DNA from: CANKJK01 sp964400405
GTDB taxonomy: Bacteria > Acidobacteriota > Vicinamibacteria > Vicinamibacterales > UBA2999
Assembly (NCBI GenBank): GCA_964400405.1
Contig: CAYNUO010000023.1
Span: 1 to 40,908, forward strand
Reading direction: 5' to 3'
DNA length: 40,908 bases
Below are positions 1 through 7,540 of this stretch, one piece after another (positions within the stretch are counted from its first letter, which is position 1; the number at the start of each line of letters is the position of its first letter). Position numbers and translations under genes: made by a program. The notes under the pieces were generated by a model. It was not told where the DNA came from, did not search any database, and saw only the letters and a list, made by a program, of their open reading frames with translations.

Positions 1-40
1 CCGGCGCGGTCGGCTCAGATGAGGTCGCGAGTCGGGACTC

Positions 41-166
41 GCCGGCAGGGGCGAGCACAGCGGAAACGCGCCACGGAGCGCGACTGGTTGTACACGAGCC
101 GGGTGCACTTCACAGGCGCGCACGGAGCGCGAGTAGCGCGTTTCCGCTGTGCTCGTCCCTGACGGC
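41..166. repeat. Large imperfect inverted repeat (30-bp arms) after lpxB
   Basis: Bases 41-70 and 137-166 are inverted copies of each other with two mismatches; the core 52-70/137-155 is a perfect 19-bp match. The 66-base interior holds a 12-bp direct repeat (72-83 and 121-132, CACGGAGCGCGA). The right arm ends one base before the lpxB stop codon, so lpxB transcripts would fold into a long hairpin immediately after translation ends. There is no T-run. It could be a terminator, an mRNA 3' stabiliser, or a copy of a dispersed palindromic element; no second copy was noticed in this window. No gene is seen in 1-166. Confidence 0.7.
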
Positions 167-1363
167 TCAAGCGCGTTGTCGGCGAGCGATCTCGAGAACG
201 GCGTCGGCGGCGCGGGCGCTGGCGCCGGGCTGGCCGAGCTTGGCCCGGACGTGGGCCAAATCGGCGCTCACCTTCTGGCGGAGGCCGGGCGTCGTGAAGT
301 ACCGGACGGCCTCCTCGGCGACGCGGGCGGGGGTGCATTCGCCCTGGATCAGCTCGGGCACGATGCGCCGGCCGGCGATCAGGTTCGGCATGGCGTACAT
401 GTCCACGAGCGCGAACGGCTTCGCCATCGCGTAGGTGGCGGCCGAGAGCTTGTAGACGACGACCATCGGCTTCTGGTGGAGCGCGGTCTGCGTGGTCGCG
501 GTGCCGGAGGCGGTGATCACGACGTCGCTCGCGGCGATCACGTCGTCGGTGCGTCCGCGCACGAGCACCGGCCGTCCGGTGCCACCGCACTCGAAGGGCG
601 CGAACGCGGCATCGTCGATACCGGGCGCGGCCGCCACGATGAACTGCGCCCGCGCGAGTTCCCGCCAGATGAGCGGCATGGCTTTGCTGAGCACGGGCAC
701 CATACGACGGAGCTCGTTGTGCCGGCTGCCGGGCAGCAGGGCGAACGTCGGCCAGGTCGGGTGCAGACCGAGGCTCTGGAGAAACGCCTCGCGCGTCTGG
801 GTGGGCCGCGCGGTTTCCACCATCGGGTGCCCGACGAACCGCGCATCCACGCCGGCGTTGGCGTAGAGATGCTCCTCGAACGGGAAGATCACGAGGATGC
901 GGTCCACCAGCGCCTGCATCGTCTTCATGCGGCTCGCGCGCCAGGCCCAGAGCTGCGGGCTGATGTAGTAGACGACGGGAATCCCGAGCGCCTTGATCGC
1001 CTTCATCAGCCGGAAGTTGAAGTCCGGAAAGTCGACGGCCACGAAGACGTCCGGCCGATTGGCCGCGGCGTCCGCCGTGAGCTTCTTGACCAGCGAGAGC
1101 GCGCGGGGCACCACGCTGACGGCTTCGGTCAGACCGGTCACGGAGATGCCGGTGTACTCGGCCACCAGGTGCGCGCCGGCCTCACGGAGTTTCGGGCCGC
1201 CCATGCCGCGCACTTCGGTGCCGGGCGCGCGGGCCAGCAGCGCGCGCGTCAGGTCGGCGGCGTACAGGTCGCCGGACGGCTCGCCGCAGCTGATCATCAC
1301 GCGCAGCGGACGCCCCGGCGAAGCCAGGCCTGATCCACCCGCGAGGGCGGCTCCGTATGTCAT
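167..1363 (-). CDS. lpxB: Lipid-A-disaccharide synthase LpxB
   Basis: Family GT19 glycosyltransferase that joins UDP-2,3-diacylglucosamine and lipid X into the lipid A disaccharide at the cytoplasmic face of the inner membrane. The 398-residue product has the family hallmarks: CGEPSGD near the N-terminus (the GE.SGD motif), SPQLWAWR around residue 135, LPGSR..E in the middle, and SGTAT followed by the conserved C-terminal helices. Length is typical, with about 20 extra residues before RVMISCGEPSGD, so an internal start is possible. It is the last gene of the minus-strand run and starts 9 bases after the stop of the preceding M16 gene. TAACGT lies 6 bases before the ATG, and no clear Shine-Dalgarno is seen. 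fabZ and lpxA, frequent neighbours, are absent from the window. Confidence 0.95.
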   Translation of the reverse strand: MTYGAALAGGSGLASPGRPLRVMISCGEPSGDLYAADLTRALLARAPGTEVRGMGGPKLREAGAHLVAEYTGISVTGLTEAVSVVPRALSLVKKLTADAAANRPDVFVAVDFPDFNFRLMKAIKALGIPVVYYISPQLWAWRASRMKTMQALVDRILVIFPFEEHLYANAGVDARFVGHPMVETARPTQTREAFLQSLGLHPTWPTFALLPGSRHNELRRMVPVLSKAMPLIWRELARAQFIVAAAPGIDDAAFAPFECGGTGRPVLVRGRTDDVIAASDVVITASGTATTQTALHQKPMVVVYKLSAATYAMAKPFALVDMYAMPNLIAGRRIVPELIQGECTPARVAEEAVRYFTTPGLRQKVSADLAHVRAKLGQPGASARAADAVLEIARRQRA

Positions 1364-1372
1364 GCGTCGACG

Positions 1373-3619
1373 TTACCTGCGCGGCTTGTCAAACCGCGAA
1401 GGGTCCACGGGTGTGTTGACGGTGACGCGCGTGAACTGGCTGCCGGCCGCCAGCCGGCCGTTCTGCCAGAGTTCCGACGTGAACGGGATCTGGATGCCGT
1501 CGACCGCGCGATAGTCGGAGAAGCGCTCCTCCATGCGCGCGGCCCGACCGTCCGGACCGGTCATCGAGTAGCTGAGGCGCGCGATCTGCGCCTTCTGGTC
1601 CAGCCACACGCGGATAACCTTCGCCGGGTCGCGGTCGCCGATCTCCAGGACCTTGAACACGAGGCCGTCTGCACCCTCTTCCGGCCGGAGCCGCACGGTG
1701 GCGGTACCGTCCGCGGCGGCGATGAGCAGCGTGACCAGATCCCGGCGCAGGCTGTCCGCGAAACCGTCGCTCATGCCGGCCGGCACGTCGTGCACGCCGG
1801 ACGGGTCACGCACCCAGGCGGTGCCGTTGTTGAACACCTGGGCGATCTCGGCATCTCCGACCCGGCCATCCACGCGCATGCGCCCCGGGTAGGCGATCGT
1901 GCTCGTGCTGGTGGACGACACGGGCCCCTGCGGCGTCTGGAACGTCGTCGCGGCGTCGGCCACCAGTGTCTTCACGGCCTTGAGTGCCGCCAGGCCGCCC
2001 TTGGCCGTCACTGCGCGGTCGACAAGGTCCCGCGCCTGCGCGTCCGCGCCGCCGACGGCGCTCTGCGGCATGTACGCCACCACACGCCCGGTCTGTGCGC
2101 CCACCCGCAGAGCCACGGCCCCGCCCGCAGGCGGGAGCGCCGCCCGCGGCTCCTTCTGCAGCGACGCCGACGTCAGGTCGAGCTGCCCGAACGGAATCAG
2201 TTCGTACTGCGAGATACCGGCGGCCTTGAGCTGCGGCAGGAACGCCTTGGCGTCCCCGACCAGCACGATCGACAGACGGTCGGGGTGAATGTATTGCTTC
2301 GCGACGCGCTGGATGTCGTCCGGCGTCACGGACTGCACACGCTGCGCGAACGTGCCCACGTCGGTCAACGGCAGCTCGTGGAAGAGCGTATAGACGACCT
2401 GCGTCGCGATCGCGTCGGGCACCTCGATGGTCAGCGGGAAGGCGCCGGCCAGGTAGGCCTGGGCGTCACCCAGCTCGCGCTCACCGACCCGATCGCGCTG
2501 GATCTTCGTGTACTCCTCGATGATGAGCTTCAGCGCTTCGCCGGTCGTGCTCGTCTTCGTGTTGGTCTCAGCCACGAAGCTGCCCGAGAGCTTGCTCGTG
2601 TCGAAGCTCGCCTCGGCGCCGTAGGTCAGGCCACGCTCCGACCGCAGAACACGATGCAGCCGGTTCGCGCCCTCACCGCCGAGGATCCGGATGGCGAGGT
2701 CCATCGGCAGGTAGTCCGCGTGCTTGCGCGGAATGCCGATCTGCCCCACCCGCACCTCCGTCTGCACGGCGTCCGGCATGTCGACGACGACCACCCGCCG
2801 CGTCGGCGGCGGAGGCTCGGGCAAGGTCAGCTCCGGAAGGGCCACGCGCGGCCACGCACCGAACACACGCTCCGCTGCCGCCTTCGCTTCCTCGCGCGTC
2901 ACGTCGCCGACCACGGCGAGGAGCATGTTGTTCGGCACGAACCACGTCTTGTGGAATGCCTGCAGGTCCTCCCGCGTGATGCGCGCGATGGACTCCGCGG
3001 TGCCGTTGTTCGGCAGGCCGTAGGGATGGAAGCCGAAGACGAGCCGGTCGAAGACCGACCCGGCCACGTAGCCAGCGTCGGTACGGCTGACCTGGATGCT
3101 CGACAGGGCCTGCTGCTTCTGCCGCTCGATCTCCTCCTGCGCGAAGACGGGATTCCGGACCACGTCGCCGATCAGCTCCATCGCCAGGCCGAAGGAATCC
3201 TTCATCACGACGGCGTTGATGAACGTCTGGTCGTTGCCCGACCCGGTGCCGAGCGCGCCGCCGATGTAGTCGATCTGATCGGCGATCTGCGCCGCGGATT
3301 TCGTGGTGGTGCCCTGGTCGAGGAGTGCGGCGGCGATCGCCGCGAGTCCGGGCTTGCCGGCCGGGTTATGGACGGCACCCGCCCGCACGAGGAGCCGGAC
3401 GCTGACCGCCGGCTGCTCGTGGTGCGACACCGTGACCAGCTGCATGCCGTTGGCGAGCGTCGAGATGTCGTACGGCGGAAACTTCGCCTCGCGCATCGAG
3501 AGCGGGCGCGGCGGGTTTTCCGACGGCCAGTCCTGCACCTGCCCGCAGACCTCGGCGGCCAGCGCGAAGGCGAACAGACCGAACGCGAGGAGACGGAGCC
3601 CCTTGAGGCGACCCGTCAT
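1373..3619 (-). CDS. Non-catalytic M16 peptidase subunit fused to a LolA-like domain
   Basis: A 748-residue exported protein. Residues 1-26 form a signal peptide; about 45-260 and 265-480 are the two M16B halves; about 526-748 resemble outer-membrane lipoprotein-sorting (LolA-like) beta domains. Where active M16 enzymes have HxxEH, this protein has alanines (A94, A97, A98 in GLAAIAAALLDQG), so it should not bind zinc. It keeps the R/Y pair of the C-terminal half (R329, Y333 in SERGLTYGAE), which in heterodimeric M16 peptidases such as mitochondrial processing peptidase and PqqF/G-like pairs is supplied by the non-catalytic partner. The start ATG overlaps the stop of the catalytic subunit upstream (ATGA, 3616-3619), implying coupled synthesis. 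I infer a periplasmic heterodimer; substrates are unknown. Confidence 0.88.
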   Translation of the reverse strand: MTGRLKGLRLLAFGLFAFALAAEVCGQVQDWPSENPPRPLSMREAKFPPYDISTLANGMQLVTVSHHEQPAVSVRLLVRAGAVHNPAGKPGLAAIAAALLDQGTTTKSAAQIADQIDYIGGALGTGSGNDQTFINAVVMKDSFGLAMELIGDVVRNPVFAQEEIERQKQQALSSIQVSRTDAGYVAGSVFDRLVFGFHPYGLPNNGTAESIARITREDLQAFHKTWFVPNNMLLAVVGDVTREEAKAAAERVFGAWPRVALPELTLPEPPPPTRRVVVVDMPDAVQTEVRVGQIGIPRKHADYLPMDLAIRILGGEGANRLHRVLRSERGLTYGAEASFDTSKLSGSFVAETNTKTSTTGEALKLIIEEYTKIQRDRVGERELGDAQAYLAGAFPLTIEVPDAIATQVVYTLFHELPLTDVGTFAQRVQSVTPDDIQRVAKQYIHPDRLSIVLVGDAKAFLPQLKAAGISQYELIPFGQLDLTSASLQKEPRAALPPAGGAVALRVGAQTGRVVAYMPQSAVGGADAQARDLVDRAVTAKGGLAALKAVKTLVADAATTFQTPQGPVSSTSTSTIAYPGRMRVDGRVGDAEIAQVFNNGTAWVRDPSGVHDVPAGMSDGFADSLRRDLVTLLIAAADGTATVRLRPEEGADGLVFKVLEIGDRDPAKVIRVWLDQKAQIARLSYSMTGPDGRAARMEERFSDYRAVDGIQIPFTSELWQNGRLAAGSQFTRVTVNTPVDPSRFDKPRR

Positions 3620-4971
3620 CGGCCACCTCCGCTCTTCGTCGTGATCGTGAGCACGGTGCGATTCTCCGGCCTGAAGTAGGTGCGGGCGACGCGCTGTACA
3701 TCCGCCAGCGTGATGTTCTGGAAGATCTCGAACTCGCCGTCCGTGGTCGTGATGTCGCTGTGGATCACGGCGCCGTGCGCCAGGTGGAGCGCCTTCTCCT
3801 GAATCGACTCGCGCCCGATGATGTAGTCGCGCGCGAACTGGTTCTTGGCCCGCTGCAGTTCCCGCGGCGTGATCGGCTCGTCTTTCAGCTTCTCGATCTC
3901 GGCGATGAGCGCCTTCTCCACCTCGGCCGGCGTGTGGCCGGGCTGCACGATCGCGACGGCGTAGAACAGGCTCGGGTCCTCTTCGATGTTGCCGCTGGCA
4001 AACGCCGACGCGGCGATCTGCTTGTCGTAGACGAGCGACTTCGTCACGCGGGAGCTCTGCCCGTCGGAGAGCACCTTGCCGACGATGTGCAGCGGATAGG
4101 AATCCGGGTGCCCGTCGTACGTGATGTGGTACGCCACCACGACCGCCGGCAACGGCCAGCTTTCCTCGAGCGTGATGCGCCGCTCCTTCGTCTGCGGTGG
4201 TTCCCTCGGGATGTCGCGCGGGACGGGCTTTGCCGCCTTCGGCACGCGGCCGAAGTACTTCGTGATGAGCTGCAGCGTCAGCGCCGGGTCGAAGTCGCCG
4301 ACGACGGTCAGCGTCGCGTTCTCCGGCACGTAGTACGTGTCGTGGAACTCGCGGACGTCGGCCACGGAGGCCGCTTCCAGGTCCGCCATGCTGCCGATCG
4401 TCGGGTGCTTGTAGGGGTGCGCCGTGAAGGCGTGGTCGTAGATGATCTCGGTGAGGCGGCCGTACGGCTGGTTCTCGATCCGCATCCGCCGCTCTTCCTT
4501 CACGACTTCCCGCTCGCGCTTGAAGGCGTCCTCGTCGACGCGAAGCGTCGCCATGCGGTCGGCTTCCATCCAGAGCGACAGCGGCAGATAGTGCTGCGGC
4601 AGCGTCTGCCAGAACACGGTCGTGTCCTCGGTCGTGTAGGCGTTGCTCTGCCCACCGATGCTCGCGATGATCGACGTGTGCGCCTCGGGCTCGATGTTCC
4701 TCGAGCCCTTGAACATCATGTGCTCGAACAGGTGCGCGAACCCGGTGCGGCCCGGCCGCTCGTTCTTGGAGCCCACGTGGTACCAGACCGAGACGTGGAC
4801 GATGGGCGTCGAGTGATCCTCCGACAGAATGACCCGGAGGCCGTTCGGCAGCACCGACGCCTGATATTGCAGCTTCGGCGGACGTACGGCGGCCTCGATC
4901 GTCGACCGCCAGGTCCACGTGAGGCCGGCGGTGAGCGCAAGAGTCAGCGCGACGAGCAGTCGGGTCCGCAT
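3616..4971 (-). CDS. Catalytic M16 zinc metallopeptidase, exported
   Basis: A 451-residue M16B (pitrilysin/MPP-like) peptidase with an N-terminal signal or anchor segment (residues 3-20). The inverted zinc motif is intact as HLFEH (H80, E83, H84), and the third ligand falls in the acidic stretch EREVVKEE about 76 residues later. The C-terminal half carries SSRVTKSLVYDK, typical of the second M16 domain. It overlaps the downstream non-catalytic partner by 4 bases and lies 36 bases after the barrel gene. GATAAT (4978-4983) sits exactly 6 bases before the ATG and there is no Shine-Dalgarno, so it may also be made from a leaderless transcript. Expected in the periplasm; targets unknown. Confidence 0.93.
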   Translation of the reverse strand: MRTRLLVALTLALTAGLTWTWRSTIEAAVRPPKLQYQASVLPNGLRVILSEDHSTPIVHVSVWYHVGSKNERPGRTGFAHLFEHMMFKGSRNIEPEAHTSIIASIGGQSNAYTTEDTTVFWQTLPQHYLPLSLWMEADRMATLRVDEDAFKREREVVKEERRMRIENQPYGRLTEIIYDHAFTAHPYKHPTIGSMADLEAASVADVREFHDTYYVPENATLTVVGDFDPALTLQLITKYFGRVPKAAKPVPRDIPREPPQTKERRITLEESWPLPAVVVAYHITYDGHPDSYPLHIVGKVLSDGQSSRVTKSLVYDKQIAASAFASGNIEEDPSLFYAVAIVQPGHTPAEVEKALIAEIEKLKDEPITPRELQRAKNQFARDYIIGRESIQEKALHLAHGAVIHSDITTTDGEFEIFQNITLADVQRVARTYFRPENRTVLTITTKSGGGR

Positions 4972-4977
4972 GGGGGG

Positions 4978-4983
4978 ATTATC
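4978..4983 (-). promoter_or_regulatory. Putative leaderless -10 element for the M16 pair and lpxB
   Basis: Read on the minus strand, GATAAT (5 of 6 to TATAAT) is followed by six C residues and then the ATG of the catalytic M16 gene. Transcription would start at or next to the A of ATG. No convincing -35 is visible. This would give the M16-M16-lpxB part of the operon its own promoter. Confidence 0.4.
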
Positions 4984-5007
4984 GCAGCCGAATGACCGCG
5001 CGCGTGG

Positions 5008-5787
5008 TTATCGGCTGCGCAGCCGGAAACCGGCCGCAAACCAGCTCCGCCCGCCGAGGGCGAGCAGGTCCGGGTCAATGCGCCGTTCGCCCGCCAGATA
5101 CAGTTCGACCTCTCCGCCGGCGCCGCTGAAGCGCACCCCGCCTTCCGTGCGCGCCTCGGTCTGGGTACCCCGGTTGCCGGTGCCGTCCACACCGACGATG
5201 CGCACGCGGTTGTTGGACATGAAGCCGACCCGCGGACGCCACTGCCAGGTCAGGTTGGCACGGCCCTCTGTTTCATTGCGATAGTCCACGAACGACTTGG
5301 CGATCACGTCCCGGAAATCGCCCTGCAGCGTGATCCCGACCGGCCCGCGGACAAATGTCCGCTTCGCCCGGACGCCCCACGTGTTCCAGTCCACGGCCTG
5401 GCGCTTGGCGCGGTCCGAGAGGTGCCTCGACAGATGATGGAACACGGCGGAAAGCTCGACGCCCCGTACCTGCTGCGACACCGACCCGTCGATCTGGTAG
5501 TTGCCCTGCTCGGGGTCGAAGCGGCGGAAGTCGTTACCGAGCACCACTTCGTAGTTCGTCAGGAAGGTCGCCCGGCCGCCGTGGGCCCACGACGCGAGGT
5601 CCACATCGCCGTGAAAGTCCGCGCGCCACTTGTAGTGCACCGAGTCCGTGCTGAGATGCTCGGCACCCATGAAGAAACGCGTGGACGGAAAGAACTCGAC
5701 CTTCGACTGGGCCATGGCAGGTGCGACGAGTCCGAGACAGGCGACGCCCGCCAGAACAGCGTCTTTCAGAGAAGTGCGACGAATCAC
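5008..5787 (-). CDS. Exported outer-membrane beta-barrel-like protein, unknown family
   Basis: A 259-residue protein with a clear signal peptide ending APAMA-Q at residue 27. The remainder alternates polar and aromatic residues (for example TFLTNYEVVLG, GVELSAVFHHLSRHL, GEVELYLAGERR) and ends in a strand-like AAGFRLRSR, as expected of a small outer-membrane barrel, but I do not recognise the family. The GTG start overlaps the lpxD stop (GTGA, 5784-5787) and is preceded by AAGGAG at good spacing, which fixes the start. Translational coupling to lpxD and the position before the M16 pair suggest a role in outer-membrane or lipopolysaccharide assembly; this is inferred from context only. Confidence 0.8.
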   Translation of the reverse strand: MIRRTSLKDAVLAGVACLGLVAPAMAQSKVEFFPSTRFFMGAEHLSTDSVHYKWRADFHGDVDLASWAHGGRATFLTNYEVVLGNDFRRFDPEQGNYQIDGSVSQQVRGVELSAVFHHLSRHLSDRAKRQAVDWNTWGVRAKRTFVRGPVGITLQGDFRDVIAKSFVDYRNETEGRANLTWQWRPRVGFMSNNRVRIVGVDGTGNRGTQTEARTEGGVRFSGAGGEVELYLAGERRIDPDLLALGGRSWFAAGFRLRSR

Positions 5788-6812
5788 GAAGGCTCCTTGA
5801 TCAGAAGGGATGCGAGCCGGGCCTCGAGCGCATCGAGCCGGCGTTTGAGCGCGGGAAGGTTGCGGAGCAGGACGGACGCCCGCCGCCACTGCGAGACCGG
5901 GATGCCGGGATAGCCGGCGAGGTGCGCGCCCGGCTCCACGTCCTTGGACACGACGGTCCCGCCCGACAGGCGCGCGTTGCGCCCGATCGTGACATGGTCG
6001 GTCACGCCGACGCGGCCGCCCGCGACCACACCGTCCTCGATCTGGACGCTGCCGGCGAGGCCGACCTGCGCGGCGAGCACGACGTTGCGGCCGATCCGCG
6101 AGCCGTGGGCCACCTGCACGAGGTTGTCGATCTTGGTGCCGGCACCGATCCGCGTCTCGCCAAGTGGCGGGCGGTCGACGGTCGTGTTGGCGCCGATTTC
6201 GACGTCGTCCTCGATCACGACGGCCGCCGTCTGCGGGATCTTCTCGTAGGCGCCGTCCGGCCGGCGCACGTAGCCGAAACCGTCCGCGCCGAGCACGGCC
6301 CCGTCGTGCAGCAGCACGCGATCGCCGATGCGGACGCGGTCGCGCACCGAGACCTGCGCATGGAGCACGCACCCGGCGCCGATCTCGACGTCGTCGCCGA
6401 CGGTCACGTTCGGGTAGATCCGCGTGCCGTCGCCGATCCGGACGCGCTCGCCGATCACCGCGCAGGCGCCGATGGAGACGCCGGCGCCGAGCACGGCCGA
6501 GGGCGCCACGACCGCCGCGGGATGCACGCCGGGCACGGCGGTGGATGCGGGTGCCAGCGCGGCCAGCGCGCGGGCGAAGGCGAGATAGGGCTGCGGGGAC
6601 CGAAGCGCCGCGCACGGCGGAGCGGGCGACTCGAGGGGCACGATGACGGCGCCGGCCCGCGTTCCCGCCAGCGCATCGAGGTAACGGCCGCCGGCGCAAA
6701 GCGCCACGTCAGCCGGCGTCGCGTCCTCGAGCGCCGCCACGCCGGTGATCTCGACGTCCGATCCTCCCTCGAGCCGGCAGTCGAGCCGCGCAGCGAGATC
6801 GCTGAGTCGCAT
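5784..6812 (-). CDS. lpxD: UDP-3-O-acylglucosamine N-acyltransferase LpxD
   Basis: Third step of lipid A synthesis: transfer of an acyl chain from ACP to the 2-amino group of UDP-3-O-acylglucosamine, in the cytoplasm. The 342-residue product has the N-terminal uridine-binding domain (about 1-100), then a left-handed beta-helix of hexapeptide repeats (about 100-300, runs such as IGACAV, IGERVR, IGDGTR) and a C-terminal helix. The signature TVDRPPLGETRIGAGTKIDN is followed by VQVAHG, which carries the expected catalytic histidine; the usual RGA of TIDRGAL is RPP here. The start is the ATG with family-like MRLSDLAARL; no strong ribosome site is seen. It lies 26 bases after the preceding gene and overlaps the barrel gene by 4 bases. 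Confidence 0.95.
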   Translation of the reverse strand: MRLSDLAARLDCRLEGGSDVEITGVAALEDATPADVALCAGGRYLDALAGTRAGAVIVPLESPAPPCAALRSPQPYLAFARALAALAPASTAVPGVHPAAVVAPSAVLGAGVSIGACAVIGERVRIGDGTRIYPNVTVGDDVEIGAGCVLHAQVSVRDRVRIGDRVLLHDGAVLGADGFGYVRRPDGAYEKIPQTAAVVIEDDVEIGANTTVDRPPLGETRIGAGTKIDNLVQVAHGSRIGRNVVLAAQVGLAGSVQIEDGVVAGGRVGVTDHVTIGRNARLSGGTVVSKDVEPGAHLAGYPGIPVSQWRRASVLLRNLPALKRRLDALEARLASLLIKEPS

Positions 6813-6838
6813 GGATGTGGAGTCCGTCGCCGACGATA

Positions 6839-7531
6839 TCACGCGCGTCGGAGGCGGATGCGCTCGATGAACGCGGGCAGATCGCGCAGGTCGAGCCGCT
6901 CGGCGATGCTGATGAGCCGGTCGCGTCGCGCCTCCGGCGTCAGCAGCAGCGCGTGGCCGATCTCCTCGAGCTCGGGGCTCGCCCGCATGCTCCAGCGCAC
7001 GCGCGAGAGCCCCTGCGAGGCGCCGCGCATCGACAGCCAGTGGCCGACCATCCGGAAGGCGAAGTAGTAGGCGACGAGATTCGGGCCGGGAAGCACCGCC
7101 AGCACGCCGCCGGCGGCGAACAGGATGCCGTGAGCCACCGCCCAGCGCCCGTGCCAGCGGCGGTCGTGGGTCAGCGCGTGACGCACGGTGCCCATCGCGG
7201 ACTCCGGAGAGACGTTCGCCGGGTGCACCAGCACGGCGGCTTCGATGTGGCGCAGGCTCCAGTGCAGCTGCTGTTCGGCCACACGCTCCGCCACCCAGGC
7301 TGTCAGCCGGTCGCGCGTACGGGCCCACCAGCCCGCCGGCTCCTGCCACCGTCCCTCGCGCTTGGCCCGCTCACGGTCCGCCGCGGCCAGCAGCATCTCG
7401 GCGAAGGCCTGCCGCGCACGCGCCAGCACGCCCGACTGCGGCGCATCCGCATCGGCGGCCGGGCTGGCCTCGGCGTGCTCGCTGTAGAGCTCGTACCGCG
7501 CCGGCCCCACCGGCACGAGAAAGATGTCCAT
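6839..7531 (-). CDS. Mit_KHE1-like (mitochondrial K+/H+ exchange-related) membrane protein
   Basis: A 230-residue protein starting MDIFLVPVGPARYELYSE, followed by a charged helical region and a hydrophobic hairpin (about 125-155, containing LPGPNLVAYYFAFR), then a helical tail. The N-terminal IFLVPVG..RYELY and the LPGPN..YY motif recall the family annotated as mitochondrial K+-H+ exchange-related (Pfam Mit_KHE1), which also has bacterial members. That assignment is from memory of the motif and is moderately sure. No direct function is shown for bacterial members. It starts 9 bases after the S1/P1 nuclease stop and precedes lpxD by 26 bases. Confidence 0.7.
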   Translation of the reverse strand: MDIFLVPVGPARYELYSEHAEASPAADADAPQSGVLARARQAFAEMLLAAADRERAKREGRWQEPAGWWARTRDRLTAWVAERVAEQQLHWSLRHIEAAVLVHPANVSPESAMGTVRHALTHDRRWHGRWAVAHGILFAAGGVLAVLPGPNLVAYYFAFRMVGHWLSMRGASQGLSRVRWSMRASPELEEIGHALLLTPEARRDRLISIAERLDLRDLPAFIERIRLRRA

Positions 7532-7540
7532 CCGGAACGC

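Noticed and set aside
15..590. 191-residue minus-strand frame at the window start
   Set aside because: Overlaps lpxB in another frame and is Arg-rich; nothing supports it.
1790..3679. 629-residue open frame on the plus strand over the M16 genes
   Set aside because: Arg/His/Val-rich antisense shadow typical of G+C-rich third positions; the opposite strand encodes clear M16 motifs.
5788..6699. N-terminal half of a 563-residue minus-strand frame reaching into lpxD
   Set aside because: Arginine-rich low-complexity shadow of lpxD; the real gene starts at the GTG at 5787 with AAGGAG.
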